Source of the DNA: Bacteroidota bacterium | GTDB taxonomy: Bacteria; Bacteroidota; Bacteroidia; Sphingobacteriales; Sphingobacteriaceae | NCBI GenBank assembly: GCA_021794195.1 | Contig: JAJYRG010000002.1 | Span: 1 to 64,000, forward strand | Direction: 5' to 3' | Length of the DNA: 64,000 nt | Shown here: positions 46,523 through 56,566 of the stretch, in pieces | How the letters are laid out: the number at the start of each line of letters is the position of its first letter | Numbering within the stretch: the stretch's first letter is position 1 | Notes under the pieces: generated by a model | Told to the model about the DNA's origin: nothing | Database searches by the model: none | Seen by the model: the letters and a program-made list of their open reading frames with translations, nothing else | Position numbers and translations under genes: made by a program

Positions 46523-47110
46523 TCATAATTTCTTAAGGGCAGCTTTAATTAATGCTTCTACACTTAGGTCGTTGTTTTGCTTATAAATTGTTTGCAAAGC
46601 TTTATCGGCAGTTTTTTTGGCGAAACCTAATAAAATGAGAGCAGATAGTGCTTCTTCTACTACATTGGGCTTTGTGTCTGAAATAGAACCACCCGACACA
46701 CCTTCATCTGTCTTTTTAAGTTTATCCTGTAGTTCTAAGATAATCCGTTGAGCAGTTTTAGGGCCTATTCCCTTTATTTTTTTCATTGTTTCTACTTCGC
46801 CGTTAATGATAGCCCGTTGTAACTCTTCTGAAGTACTTGATGAAAGCATCATACGTCCAGTACTGGGACCTATACCGGAAATGGAAATAAGGTGAGTGAA
46901 AAGTTGTCTTTCCTCTTCAGTGGCAAATCCGTATAAATTATGCGCATCTTCTCTCACTTGAAAGGAAATAAAAAGCTTACATTCATCTACATCTTTAATC
47001 TGAGAATAAGTAGAAAGTGTAATGTGCACGTAATACCCGATACCCCCTACCTCTAAAACAACATAAGTGGGAGCTTTAGTGATGACGCTCCCACGTAAAT
47101 ATTCATACAT
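46523..47110 (-). CDS. ruvA: Holliday junction branch migration protein RuvA
   Basis: 195 residues. An N-terminal OB domain (MYEYLRGSVITKAPTYVVLEV) is followed by the two helix-hairpin-helix motifs (LISISGIGPSTGRMML and KKIKGIGPKTAQRIILEL) and a small C-terminal domain that contacts RuvB. It binds four-way junctions as a tetramer. It starts 3 bases after the malic enzyme gene and precedes sprA. Confidence 0.95.
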   Translation of the reverse strand: MYEYLRGSVITKAPTYVVLEVGGIGYYVHITLSTYSQIKDVDECKLFISFQVREDAHNLYGFATEEERQLFTHLISISGIGPSTGRMMLSSSTSEELQRAIINGEVETMKKIKGIGPKTAQRIILELQDKLKKTDEGVSGGSISDTKPNVVEEALSALILLGFAKKTADKALQTIYKQNNDLSVEALIKAALKKL

Positions 47111-47113
47111 AAT

Positions 47114-49393
47114 TTATATTTTATTTTTTTCATGAGCCTGTACATCCACTACCGCAATCGTTACCATATTGACAATTTCACGTACAGAACTATCTAATTG
47201 CAATACATGGATGGGCTTATTCATTCCCAACAAGATGGGGCCTACAGCTTCTGCTCCTCCTGCTTCTTGAAGGAGTTTATAAGCAATGTTACCTGATTCA
47301 AGGTTTGGGAATATAAGTGTGTTTGCCATCTCCCCATCTAATGTACTAAAGGGGAAATTACTGCTGAGTAACTTTGGATTTAAAGCAAAGTTTGCCTGGA
47401 TATCCCCGTCAGCGATTATTTCTTTCCGTTCTTTATGGAGTATATTTACAGCTTCTCTTACTTTGTTGGCAATGACGCCTTCGTTTGAGCCAAAGTTAGA
47501 ATACGATAACAAAGCGATTCGGGGTTTGATACCATATCTGGATACTGCATCATGCAGAAGTACGGTTATTTCTGCTAATTCTTGACTGCTTGGATTTTCA
47601 TTGATAGTGGTATCTCCAAAAAACAGGGTTCCTTTTTCTGTAATCATCATGTACATCCCTGCTACGCGGCTTCCTTCTTTTACCCCGATAACTTGTAGTG
47701 CGGGCCGTATAGTTGGAGCATAGTTTTTCGTCAGTCCAGAAATCAACGTATCGGCATCTCCAAATTCGACCATGCTGGCAGCAAAGTAGTTGCGGTTGAT
47801 CATGAGTTTTCGTGCATCGGTTCGGGATACTCCACGTCTTTGTCTTTTATGATAGAGGTGTTCCACATATTTTTTAAATCGTTCGGAATCCACTTCTTGA
47901 GTAGGATCTATCATTTCTACTCCCTTTAAGTCGAAAGCATACTCTTCGATCAAGCTTTTTATAATTTTTGTATTGCCCAATAAGATAGGGATAGCAATGT
48001 TTTCTTCTTTTACGATTTGTGCTGCGCGGAGTGTTTTATAATTGTCTGCCTCAGCAAAAACCACTCGTTTGGGATTTCGTTTTGCTCTTTCTGTCAGTTT
48101 TCGCATTAATCCTTCATCCCGGCCCAATCTTTTGCGAAGTTTTTCTCTGTAGGCTTCCCAGTCTTTAATTTCATGTCTTGCTGCTCCGGAGGCAATAGCT
48201 GCTTTTGCTACGGCGACAGATACTTCCGTGATTAACCGCGGATCCGTAGGTTTTGGAATGATATAATCTTTGCCGAAACGTAAGTTTGTTTCGTCGTAAG
48301 CTTGGTTTACTTCTTCAGGTACAGCTTTTTTTGCGAGATCGGCTAACGCTTTTACAGCAGCTAATTTCATTTCTTCATTTATAACAGTAGAGCGTACATC
48401 CAGCGCCCCGCGGAATATGTATGGAAACCCTAAAACGTTATTTACCTGGTTTGGAAAATCAGAACGTCCTGTACCCATAACCACATCATCTCTCGTAGCA
48501 ACTACTAGGTTATAATCAATTTCGGGGTTGGGGTTTGCCATAGCAAGTACGATGGGATTTTTATTCATCATTTTGAGCATTTCTGTGGTCAAAATATCTT
48601 CTTTGGATAAACCGATGAAGACATCCGCATCTTTAATGGCTTCTTCTAAAGTATGAATATCCCTGTCTGTAGCTTGTCGGGCTTTATTCGCATCTAAGCC
48701 TTTTCGATCTCTTCGGATTACACCTTTGCTGTCCAGCATGACGACGTTTTCTTTTTGTGCACCCAGGCTAATATAAATATCCGTACAAGACATGGCTGCT
48801 GCGCCTGCTCCGTTGACGACAATTTTACAATCTCTAAGCTTTTTGTTTTGCAGCTCACAAGCGTTTAATAGGGCAGCACCTGAGATAATAGCTGTGCCGT
48901 GCTGATCGTCATGCATCACCGGGATGTTGCATTCAGCTTTTAATCTTTCTTCAATTTCAAAACACTCTGGAGCTTTGATATCTTCAAGGTTTATTCCCCC
49001 AAAAGTAGGTTCCAACGCTTTAACTATCTTAATGAATTCATCTACATTTTTTGTGTCTAATTCGATGTCAAATACATCAATGTCTGCAAAAATTTTAAAT
49101 AACAAACCCTTTCCTTCCATGACCGGTTTACTTGCCTGCGGCCCAATATCACCCAGGCCTAATACTGCTGTTCCATTGCTGATCACAGCTACTAAATTGC
49201 CTTTTGTGGTATATTTATATGCATCTTCTTCCTTTTCTGCAATAGCTAAACAAGCTTCCGCAACCCCCGGAGAATAAGCTAAAGATAAATCCCGCTGCGA
49301 ACTGTGAGGCTTCGTAGGGACTACTTCTATTTTACCAGGCCTTCCTTGGGAATGGTATTTTAAAGCTTCTTTTTTACGTTTGCTTTTCTTCAT
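47114..49393 (-). CDS. maeB: NADP-dependent malic enzyme with phosphotransacetylase-like domain
   Basis: 759 residues. The malic enzyme half has YSPGVAEACLAI, AVLGLGDIGPQASKPVMEGK and DDQHGTAIISGAALLNA, with the NAD(P) loop VVNGAGAAAMSC. It decarboxylates malate to pyruvate. The C-terminal half (from about residue 430) is a phosphate acetyltransferase-like domain (RVVFAEADNYKTLRAAQI, DADTLISGLTKNYAPTIRP) that usually regulates the enzyme by binding acetyl-CoA. The fusion is standard in many bacteria. It is in line with dacB (21-base gap) and ruvA. Confidence 0.93.
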   Translation of the reverse strand: MKKSKRKKEALKYHSQGRPGKIEVVPTKPHSSQRDLSLAYSPGVAEACLAIAEKEEDAYKYTTKGNLVAVISNGTAVLGLGDIGPQASKPVMEGKGLLFKIFADIDVFDIELDTKNVDEFIKIVKALEPTFGGINLEDIKAPECFEIEERLKAECNIPVMHDDQHGTAIISGAALLNACELQNKKLRDCKIVVNGAGAAAMSCTDIYISLGAQKENVVMLDSKGVIRRDRKGLDANKARQATDRDIHTLEEAIKDADVFIGLSKEDILTTEMLKMMNKNPIVLAMANPNPEIDYNLVVATRDDVVMGTGRSDFPNQVNNVLGFPYIFRGALDVRSTVINEEMKLAAVKALADLAKKAVPEEVNQAYDETNLRFGKDYIIPKPTDPRLITEVSVAVAKAAIASGAARHEIKDWEAYREKLRKRLGRDEGLMRKLTERAKRNPKRVVFAEADNYKTLRAAQIVKEENIAIPILLGNTKIIKSLIEEYAFDLKGVEMIDPTQEVDSERFKKYVEHLYHKRQRRGVSRTDARKLMINRNYFAASMVEFGDADTLISGLTKNYAPTIRPALQVIGVKEGSRVAGMYMMITEKGTLFFGDTTINENPSSQELAEITVLLHDAVSRYGIKPRIALLSYSNFGSNEGVIANKVREAVNILHKERKEIIADGDIQANFALNPKLLSSNFPFSTLDGEMANTLIFPNLESGNIAYKLLQEAGGAEAVGPILLGMNKPIHVLQLDSSVREIVNMVTIAVVDVQAHEKNKI

Positions 49394-49413
49394 TGTTTTG
49401 GTCTATTTTTTTG

Positions 49414-50838
49414 TTATTTTAATACGTTTAATAAATGGAACATACGCTGTCTCATAGCTTGACTGTTCCCATGATAATTATTGATCAATAAACTGAAAGC
49501 TACCTCTTTATTTTGTGTCGAAGTTTGATAGCCTGTATAACCCAATGTGCCGCCTATAGTTCCACTTTTCATTTTCATTTTATTTATATTCGGGAGACTT
49601 TTAGCAAAAACAGGAAACCATTTTTGACTTTTAGCATAATGCATGATCTGGGTCATAGCATTTGTAGTGACCCGGTTTTGTTGTGACAAACCTGAGCCGT
49701 CATATGTTTTAATCTCTTCTTTTGGAATAGAAAGCTTTTGGTGCCAATAATTTTGAACGATTTGGCTTGATTTTTGAATATTTGTTGCTCCGGCTTGTTG
49801 TTTACCTATAGCTATTAATAACGCTTCTCCATATAGATTGATGCTTTTTTTATTAAACCAATATATAATTTCATGTAATGGAGGGGACGTGTGTTTGTGT
49901 AAAAGCTTTTTATCTTGATCTAATGTGGGAGCCTCGACTAAAGGGTTTAGGCTATGAGGTTTTTCCGATACAGAAATGTGGACGTTGTTTAATTTTGTGT
50001 ATAAAGCGTAGGCCGCATCTTGAGCTGGATTAGGTGAGGAGAGTTCAATGGTTTTTTTTAAATCAGAACCATAAGATCCCCGTAGAAAAATGATCGAAGA
50101 ATAAGGCGCAGAGAAACCATAAACATTGTCTCCAGACCCCAAAGATCCGGTCGTAACTTCATTGATGAAAGTAAGATAGTTGAACTGTTTTGCCGGAGGG
50201 ATGAGACGGGCTTCTTCTTTGATTTTTTGGGGAGTAAAATTAATCCCAATTTTATTTTCCCGCCAATTAAGAGAAGATATTCCTGCTCCATAATAATTCC
50301 CTAGATCGCTCCAGTTATACCCACCCGGAGCGTGGTATCCATTGTATAAGCGGTCGTCGCCTATGATTGTGCCTTCTATTTCTTTTATGCCCGCCTGGCG
50401 GATAGCTTGCTCCCAATGCTGAAGCAAGGTGGATTCATCTTCAGCATACCGTTCACTTGCCAAAGTGGGATCTCCCCCGCCCTTTATAATAATGTTTCCA
50501 TGCAATACGCCTTGATCATCTATGTCCCCCGAGTAATATAAAGAGGTAGAAAAAGTAAAGTCAGGGCCTAAAATATCCAAAGCTGTGATAGAAGTGATAA
50601 CTTTTAATGTGGATGCCGTAGGCATTCCTTTTTGCCCGTTGCTTTCAAAAATTACTTCTTTGGTTTTATTGTCTATTACGGTGAAGGCAGCCTGACCGTT
50701 TTGTAAAGAAGCATGATTAGCAAATTTATAATATGCATCTTGTATTTTTTCATGGATATTTTGACCATGAACGGTGCTGATAAACAAAACACAAAAAAAA
50801 GTAAAAAATACTTGACGCAGCATGAAAATATTTTTCAA
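49414..50838 (-). CDS. dacB: D-alanyl-D-alanine carboxypeptidase/endopeptidase (PBP4 type)
   Basis: 474 residues with a signal peptide (FFTFFCVLFISTVHGQ). A penicillin-binding serine peptidase of the S13 family: the catalytic motif is TASTLKV (Ser76, Lys79), the SxN motif is KSINLYGEALL, and the third motif is MKSGTIGG. DGSGLSQQNRVT is the typical PBP4 loop. It trims or cuts peptide cross-links in periplasmic peptidoglycan. It is first in a likely dacB-maeB-ruvA-sprA run and is divergent from the aminopeptidase gene (274-base gap). Confidence 0.93.
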   Translation of the reverse strand: MKNIFMLRQVFFTFFCVLFISTVHGQNIHEKIQDAYYKFANHASLQNGQAAFTVIDNKTKEVIFESNGQKGMPTASTLKVITSITALDILGPDFTFSTSLYYSGDIDDQGVLHGNIIIKGGGDPTLASERYAEDESTLLQHWEQAIRQAGIKEIEGTIIGDDRLYNGYHAPGGYNWSDLGNYYGAGISSLNWRENKIGINFTPQKIKEEARLIPPAKQFNYLTFINEVTTGSLGSGDNVYGFSAPYSSIIFLRGSYGSDLKKTIELSSPNPAQDAAYALYTKLNNVHISVSEKPHSLNPLVEAPTLDQDKKLLHKHTSPPLHEIIYWFNKKSINLYGEALLIAIGKQQAGATNIQKSSQIVQNYWHQKLSIPKEEIKTYDGSGLSQQNRVTTNAMTQIMHYAKSQKWFPVFAKSLPNINKMKMKSGTIGGTLGYTGYQTSTQNKEVAFSLLINNYHGNSQAMRQRMFHLLNVLK

Positions 50839-51112
50839 AACTTCGGTTGTTTTTAATAATTAAAGAGTAAATATAGTACATTACTTCGACGATATGAACA
50901 TTATTTGGACTAAGATCTACAGGTATACTTAAATCGGGCTTTTAGTGAATTTAGCTTTATGAGGATAGATGATACTTAGCTTTTAACAACTAGCGTCTTT
51001 ATCAGGAAGTTTATACTAAGAGTAGAAATAGTAAAGAGGGTTATTCAAGTTAATTTCTTACCCTAATAACTTCACTTTTCTTACCTTGCATTGATTTTTA
51101 AATGGATTTACT

Positions 51113-52888
51113 ATGAAACATATAGAAAAATTAAATTTAATAAGAGAAAAAATGGATGAAAGGGGGATAGATGCTTATCTTATCCCTTCATCTGATCCTC
51201 ATATCAGTGAATATTTGCCAGATCGCTATAAGTGTGTAGAATGGGTGTCGGGTTTTACTGGTTCGGCCGGAACGTTGGTTATTACACAGAGTTTTGCTGG
51301 ATTATGGACGGACTCCCGTTACTTTGTCCAGGCAGGAGAACAGTTGCAGGGAACGGGATTTGAGTTGGTGCCGCTGAAAAAGCAAGGGGCTTTTGAATAT
51401 GTATCGTGGATAGGAGAACATTTACCAAAAGGATCCGTTGTGTCTTTTGACGGAAAATTGGCCTCGGTACGGGTAGCTCATGTACTTGATACTGAATTGC
51501 AATCAAAAGGCTTCAGAATTGAAGGGAATGTTGATGTTTTAACGGATATTTGGCAAGACAGGCCTGAGCTTCCGACAGAAAAGGCATTTTTATTAACGGT
51601 AGAGGAAGTTGGACAATCGGTTAAAGAAAAGCTGAAACTTGTTCGTAAGCACCTCCGAAATAAAGAGGCAGACATGCATGTTGTGTCTTCTTTAGATGAT
51701 GTTGCATGGATTTTAAATATTCGTGGAAGTGACGTGCCTTGTAATCCGGTTGTTTTATCTTTTTTATGGATTTCGCAAGAATCGGCTACATTATTTATCG
51801 ATCCGATAAAACTCAATTCGGAAGAAATTTTCATACTGGAGCAAGCCGGAGTGAAAATTGAAAATTATACAAAGATATTTCAAGTATTAAAGGCCGTGAA
51901 TAGCGACAAAACCGTGTGGTTAGATCCCCAGCGTACCTGTTATGCTGTTTATAGCGCTTTAATGGATAAGAATATTGTTGAAGAAATGAATCCTTCCACC
52001 TTGTTGAAGTCTGTTAAAAATGACACGGAAATACAGCATGTTCGGAATGTGATGGTAAAAGATGGGGTAGCGTTGACTAAATTTTTTAAATGGTTGGAAG
52101 AAAATGTTGAAAAAAGAGAATTAACAGAAATTTCTATCAGTGAAAAATTAAGGGAAATCCGATCCGATCAAAAAGGCTTTGTGGATATTAGTTTTGATAC
52201 TATAGCTGGGTATTTGGCCCATGGCGCACTTCCGCATTATAAAGCTACCGATAAAAGCAATGCTGTCTTACAATCGAAAGGACTTCTGTTGGTTGATTCG
52301 GGGGGACAATACAGAGATGGTACGACAGATATTACCCGGGTAATATCTTTAGGAGGGATTACAAATGAAGAAAAAAAGGATTATACGTTAGTATTAAAAG
52401 GGATGATTGAAGGATCTACAGCCGTTTATCCGAAAGGGACATGCGGATATCAAATAGATGCACTCACTCGGAAACCTCTTTGGGATGCTTTCCGCAACTA
52501 TGGGCATGGTACCGGACACGGCGTAGGATTTTTCTTAAATGTGCATGAAGGTCCTCAGATTCTTAATCCTTCTAATACCAATATTCCTCTTGAAAAAGGA
52601 ATGATTTCGTCCATAGAGCCGGGACTGTACAGAGAAGGGAAATACGGTATTCGAATTGAAAATTTAGTATTGACAAAAGAATTAGAAAGTAATGGCTTTG
52701 GTGATTTCTATGGTTTTGAAACACTTACGCTTTGCTATATAGATACAGCTTTGGTAGACAAACAATACCTTGAACAAAAACATATAAGCTGGCTCAACAA
52801 TTACAATAAATTGGTTTTTGAAAAGCTTTCTGAAAGTTTAAATCCAGAAGAAGAACAATGGTTGGCAGAAAAAACTAAAGCTATTTAG
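51113..52888 (+). CDS. Xaa-Pro aminopeptidase (M24B family)
   Basis: 591 residues with two N-terminal creatinase-like domains (LIPSSDPHISEYLPDRYKC, then GFTGSAGTLVIT) and a C-terminal pita-bread catalytic domain. The metal ligands are in LLVDSGGQYRDGTTDITRV (two Asp), GTGHGVGFFLNVHEGPQ (His) and SIEPGLYREGKYGIRIENLV (two Glu). It removes the N-terminal residue in front of proline. No signal peptide, so it is cytoplasmic. It is followed by a bidirectional terminator. Confidence 0.94.
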   Translation: MKHIEKLNLIREKMDERGIDAYLIPSSDPHISEYLPDRYKCVEWVSGFTGSAGTLVITQSFAGLWTDSRYFVQAGEQLQGTGFELVPLKKQGAFEYVSWIGEHLPKGSVVSFDGKLASVRVAHVLDTELQSKGFRIEGNVDVLTDIWQDRPELPTEKAFLLTVEEVGQSVKEKLKLVRKHLRNKEADMHVVSSLDDVAWILNIRGSDVPCNPVVLSFLWISQESATLFIDPIKLNSEEIFILEQAGVKIENYTKIFQVLKAVNSDKTVWLDPQRTCYAVYSALMDKNIVEEMNPSTLLKSVKNDTEIQHVRNVMVKDGVALTKFFKWLEENVEKRELTEISISEKLREIRSDQKGFVDISFDTIAGYLAHGALPHYKATDKSNAVLQSKGLLLVDSGGQYRDGTTDITRVISLGGITNEEKKDYTLVLKGMIEGSTAVYPKGTCGYQIDALTRKPLWDAFRNYGHGTGHGVGFFLNVHEGPQILNPSNTNIPLEKGMISSIEPGLYREGKYGIRIENLVLTKELESNGFGDFYGFETLTLCYIDTALVDKQYLEQKHISWLNNYNKLVFEKLSESLNPEEEQWLAEKTKAI

Positions 52889-52897
52889 CTTGATTAT

Positions 52898-52942
52898 AAT
52901 TCTCGAAAAAGGAAAAATAATATACTTCCTTTTTCGAGAATT
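52898..52942. terminator. bidirectional terminator between convergent genes
   Basis: A perfect 17-base inverted repeat (52898-52914 and 52926-52942, core TTCTCGAAAAAGGAA) with an 11-base loop lies between the aminopeptidase gene and the convergent substrate-binding protein gene. T-rich arms on either strand fit termination in both directions. Confidence 0.85.
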
Positions 52943-52949
52943 GTAAATG

Positions 52950-53885
52950 TTATAAATTATCGACTATCTCTTCCATCATCTCTTTAGTAGAGATGAGTCC
53001 ACCTCCCGACAAATACCATACTGCGGGATCTAAATAAATAATTTTATCGTTTTTTGCGGCTTTCGTTTGCTTGATCAAAGGATTTTCTATTTCATCTCGA
53101 TTACTGGCCTTCTGGTTGACCACTTTGTTTCTGTCGATGATAAAAATATAATCCGGATCGGCATTTAAAATAAACTCATTAGACACTACTTGACCATGCG
53201 TGGATACTTCTAAATCTTTTACAGAAGGAGCTATATGCATGACATCGTGGATAAATCCGAATCTTGAGTTTTTGCCATAAGCACTGAAGCGGGTGTTGTT
53301 ATACAGCAAAATTAAAGCTTCTTTATCCGTGTCTTTTGTTTTTTCCTGAGCTTCTGCTATCTTTTTTTCGATATCTTCTATTTTCTCTTGTGCTTCTTCA
53401 TCTTTATTGAAAATCTGTGCCAATGTCGTTGCGTTCTTTTTGAATGAGCCCATATAATCTTTCGCATCTACTTCTAAAAATAAAGTAGGGGCGATTTTAT
53501 TCATTTCATCATAGTATTTTTCTAATCTTCCGGAGATGATAATCAGATCAGGGTTTAAAGCGTTTACTTTTTCGAAGTTGGCTTCTGCCAATGAACCTAC
53601 ATCTGTTACATCCGGGTCATTTTTATAACTGTCTAAATAATCCGGCAAAGCTCTTTTAGGTATCCCCACTACTTCTTCATTTATTCCTAATTCGTGTAGT
53701 GTCTCCAAACTTCCCAAGTCAAATACGACAATTTTTTTTGGGTTTTCTACGACTTCTATACTTCCTAATTTATGCTCGATTGTGTGCGACTCTCTCTCAT
53801 CAGAAGATGTGTCGCTTGAACTGTTGTTGCAGGCTGTGAAAAAAATAAAACAAGCCAGGCTTAAGGTTATATGTAATTTATTCAT
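52950..53885 (-). CDS. siderophore-binding lipoprotein (CeuE/YclQ/FatB-like)
   Basis: 311 residues with a lipoprotein signal ending in FFTAC (Cys19). The mature part is a class III substrate-binding protein: HKLGSIEVVENPKKIVVFD, GIPKRALPDYL, NPDLIIISGRLEKYYDEM, then a helix-rich linker and HGQVVSNEFILNADPDYIFIID. This pattern belongs to the catecholate/petrobactin binding proteins CeuE, YclQ and FatB. It delivers ferric siderophore to the permeases encoded upstream. It is last in the four-gene minus-strand operon. Confidence 0.88.
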   Translation of the reverse strand: MNKLHITLSLACFIFFTACNNSSSDTSSDERESHTIEHKLGSIEVVENPKKIVVFDLGSLETLHELGINEEVVGIPKRALPDYLDSYKNDPDVTDVGSLAEANFEKVNALNPDLIIISGRLEKYYDEMNKIAPTLFLEVDAKDYMGSFKKNATTLAQIFNKDEEAQEKIEDIEKKIAEAQEKTKDTDKEALILLYNNTRFSAYGKNSRFGFIHDVMHIAPSVKDLEVSTHGQVVSNEFILNADPDYIFIIDRNKVVNQKASNRDEIENPLIKQTKAAKNDKIIYLDPAVWYLSGGGLISTKEMMEEIVDNL

Positions 53886-53896
53886 GATGTGTTTGT

Positions 53897-54658
53897 TTAG
53901 TTATTAAAATAGTTGCATATTTTCTTTTTGTTGTGTTCGATAATATCAAATTCTATCCCAAAGATTTCTTTGAGCTTATTTTTAGTAATAAACTCGTGCG
54001 TGGGCAAATGGTATTTTATTTTAGCGTCCTTCATAGCGATGATGTAATCCGCGAAATGGGAAGCAAAATTGATTTCGTGTATGACAATAACTATTGTTTT
54101 GCCTAACTCATCCACCATTTTCCGTAGTGTTTTCATCATTTGAATAGAATGTTTTAAATCCAAGTTGTTTAAGGGTTCGTCCAATAAAATGAATTCTGTG
54201 TCTTGTGCAATGACCATAGCTAAGAATGCACGCTGTCTTTGCCCTCCGCTTAATTCATCTATGTAAGCGTGTTCATATTCGGATAATTCGGAAAAATCAA
54301 TGGCACGATCTATAATTTCATTATCTGCTTTTGTGAGCCGTCCTTGCGAGTAAGGAAATCTGCCAAAAGCAACTAATTCTCTCACCGTGAGCTTCATGTC
54401 TATTTGATTTGCTTGTCGCAGGATAGAAAGTCTTTTTGCCAGCTCATTGTTTTTATATTTACTTAGCTCTTTTTCATAAATGCTAACTTTTCCTCCGTCT
54501 TTTTGTATCAAACGGCTTATGATAGAGAGCAAAGTACTTTTGCCAGCCCCATTCGTGCCAATTAAAGCGGTGATTTTTCCTTTATGGATTTTAGCGCTGA
54601 TATCTTTTAAGATGACGCGTTCTCCATAGCTTTTTTTTATATTTTCAAAAGAGATCAT
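53897..54658 (-). CDS. ferric siderophore ABC transporter ATPase
   Basis: 253 residues: Walker A GTNGAGKST (residues 34-42), signature ELSGGQRQRAFLAM, Walker B FILLDEPLNNLDLKH and the switch His in VIVIHEINFA. The sequence between them (ILRQANQIDMKLTVRELVAFGRFPYSQGRL) is that of the FecE/YclP group. It powers the two permeases and overlaps the second permease gene by 4 bases. Confidence 0.93.
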   Translation of the reverse strand: MISFENIKKSYGERVILKDISAKIHKGKITALIGTNGAGKSTLLSIISRLIQKDGGKVSIYEKELSKYKNNELAKRLSILRQANQIDMKLTVRELVAFGRFPYSQGRLTKADNEIIDRAIDFSELSEYEHAYIDELSGGQRQRAFLAMVIAQDTEFILLDEPLNNLDLKHSIQMMKTLRKMVDELGKTIVIVIHEINFASHFADYIIAMKDAKIKYHLPTHEFITKNKLKEIFGIEFDIIEHNKKKICNYFNN

Positions 54659-55602
54659 AAACTCCTTCTTGTTTTAATAATGAGGTAAATAAAATATATA
54701 CCGCCGATAAAGTTGATGATTACACTTACTGCCGTAGAAAAATTAAAAACATGTTCTACTAGAAATTGCCCCACAATAACAGTGATGCAAGAGATGACAC
54801 AGCAAGCAAACAGTAAATACTTATGCTTATAGCTTTTCAGGATTTGATAGGTGATGTTCGTCACGAGTATTCCTAAAAAAGTGATAGGTCCTACGAGGGC
54901 GGTAGATACCGAAACCATCACTGAAATCAAAACCATGTATATCTGTACAAGTTTGTAATAATTCAAACCCAAATTTATCGCGTGCTCTCTGCCGAGTGCG
55001 ATGACGTCTAAATACTTGATATACCGTGCGCCAATAAGAAAAGTCAATCCAAGAGTGATGCCCGCCACCAGTAACAGATCCGTATTCATTTTGTTAAATG
55101 AAGCGAATAAATGGGATTCGATAATGCTAAATTCATTCGGATCAATGATAACTTGCATAAATTTTCCAGCGGTTTCAAACAAAGTACCCAATATCAATCC
55201 AATCAATAACAAGTGATATATGTTGTTTCTGCCTCGTTTAAATAAAAGGATATACATAAACATCGAAAATACCATCATTCCCAGTATTGAAATGAAGAAA
55301 TTGGATGTGTGGGAAACTACTTGAAAGGTTTTATCGCCGTAAATAAAGACAATAATAGTTTGCAATAAAATGAAGACAGATTCATACCCCATGATAGAGG
55401 GGGTTAGTATCTTGTTTTGAGTCAATGTCTGGAATATCAAAGATGAATAGGCGATACTGCTGGCGACGATAATCATGGTGCCTAGACGGATGAACCGTTT
55501 GGGAATGACATAAGATAAATTGACTCCTGTATCGTAGGTCATAAATGCTACAGCCGACAATAAGAAAACGATAAGTGCTATATATATTTTTTTTCTCTCC
55601 AT
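54655..55602 (-). CDS. ferric siderophore ABC transporter permease (CeuC/YclO-like)
   Basis: 315 residues with about nine membrane helices of the FecCD type. The cytoplasmic coupling loop lies around VALGREHAINLG, and the helix containing VGPITFLGILVTNITYQILKSYKH carries the conserved G-P-I-x-F-L-G motif. It starts with MERKKIYIALIVFLLSA. It shares its first base with the stop of the preceding permease gene (overlap at 55602) and pairs with that protein as a heterodimer. Confidence 0.9.
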   Translation of the reverse strand: MERKKIYIALIVFLLSAVAFMTYDTGVNLSYVIPKRFIRLGTMIIVASSIAYSSLIFQTLTQNKILTPSIMGYESVFILLQTIIVFIYGDKTFQVVSHTSNFFISILGMMVFSMFMYILLFKRGRNNIYHLLLIGLILGTLFETAGKFMQVIIDPNEFSIIESHLFASFNKMNTDLLLVAGITLGLTFLIGARYIKYLDVIALGREHAINLGLNYYKLVQIYMVLISVMVSVSTALVGPITFLGILVTNITYQILKSYKHKYLLFACCVISCITVIVGQFLVEHVFNFSTAVSVIINFIGGIYFIYLIIKTRRSL

Positions 55603-56546
55603 TATTTATTGATTCGCATAAGTAATAAAAAGAAAATAAGCCCGCCCAGCATGCCGACCATTAATCCTATAGGAATTTCATAAGGAGCTATAATGATACG
55701 TCCCAATATATCTGACACCACTAAAAAAACAGCGCCAAACCAAGCTGTCAAAGGAAGTACCTTTTTAAGATTATCTCCTTTGTATATACGCACTACATTG
55801 GGGACGATAAGTCCCAGAAAAGGAATGGTACCCACAGTTACTACCGTTACACTTACTGTTAAAGACACACAAAGGAGGCCTAAAAACATGTAGGTGTTGT
55901 AGTTTAATCCCAGGTTTTTCGAAAAATTTTCACCCATTCCAATGAGTGTAAATTGATTGGCAAGGATGTAAGTGACAATAACTACAGGAAAGATCAAGTA
56001 AATGGTTTCATACTGTCCTTGCAACACGCCCGAGAAATCGCCTATTAACCAACCTTCGACATTTTGAACAATATTGTATTTAATAGCAAAGAATGTAGCA
56101 ATAGCACTTAATATACTACCAAACATAATTCCTATAAGTGGAATAAGAATTACATTTTTTATTTTTAAACGTTTGATGAGTAAGATAAAAGCGACTCCTG
56201 CAGCGAAACAAAAAAGAAGAGACAAGAGTATTTTTTGAATCAAGCCCAAGTGCGGAAACCACAATAAACCCACTAATATCCCCAGTTTCGCGGCATCCAA
56301 AGACCCCGCAGTGGTTGGCGAAACAAACTTATTTTGTGCAATTTGCTGCATTATAAATCCTGCAACTGCTATACCGGCTCCGGAAAGAAGCAAAGCTAAT
56401 GTTCGAGGTATTCGGCTCACCGTAAAAACTAAAAATTGAATTTCGTCCATCCCGAAAACCCGGGAAGGAGCAATAGCCTGATTCCCTACGAAAAGGGAGA
56501 TAAACGAAACAATTAAAAGTATTAAAACCAGAAATAATACCCGCAT
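55602..56546 (-). CDS. ferric siderophore ABC transporter permease (CeuB/YclN-like)
   Basis: 314 residues, FecCD type, with about nine membrane helices. ISRIPRTLALLLSGAGIAVAGFIMQQIAQNKF-type motifs are visible (RIPRTLALLLSGAG and AGFIMQQIAQNKFVSP), followed by GTIPFLGLIVPNVVRIYKGD. It is the first gene of the operon permease-permease-ATPase-binding protein. The start codon is 3 bases from a palindrome that overlaps the expected transcription start, indicating control by an iron-sensing repressor. Confidence 0.9.
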   Translation of the reverse strand: MRVLFLVLILLIVSFISLFVGNQAIAPSRVFGMDEIQFLVFTVSRIPRTLALLLSGAGIAVAGFIMQQIAQNKFVSPTTAGSLDAAKLGILVGLLWFPHLGLIQKILLSLLFCFAAGVAFILLIKRLKIKNVILIPLIGIMFGSILSAIATFFAIKYNIVQNVEGWLIGDFSGVLQGQYETIYLIFPVVIVTYILANQFTLIGMGENFSKNLGLNYNTYMFLGLLCVSLTVSVTVVTVGTIPFLGLIVPNVVRIYKGDNLKKVLPLTAWFGAVFLVVSDILGRIIIAPYEIPIGLMVGMLGGLIFFLLLMRINK

Positions 56547-56549
56547 GTA

Positions 56550-56566
56550 TTTAGACTAAATCTAAA
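56550..56566. promoter_or_regulatory. palindromic operator of the siderophore importer operon
   Basis: TTTAGA and TCTAAA form a perfect inverted repeat around a 5-base centre, 3 bases upstream of the first start codon and directly downstream of the -7 element. The form resembles operators of iron- or manganese-dependent repressors of the DtxR/Fur type. Repression when iron is plentiful is the natural inference. Confidence 0.6.
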
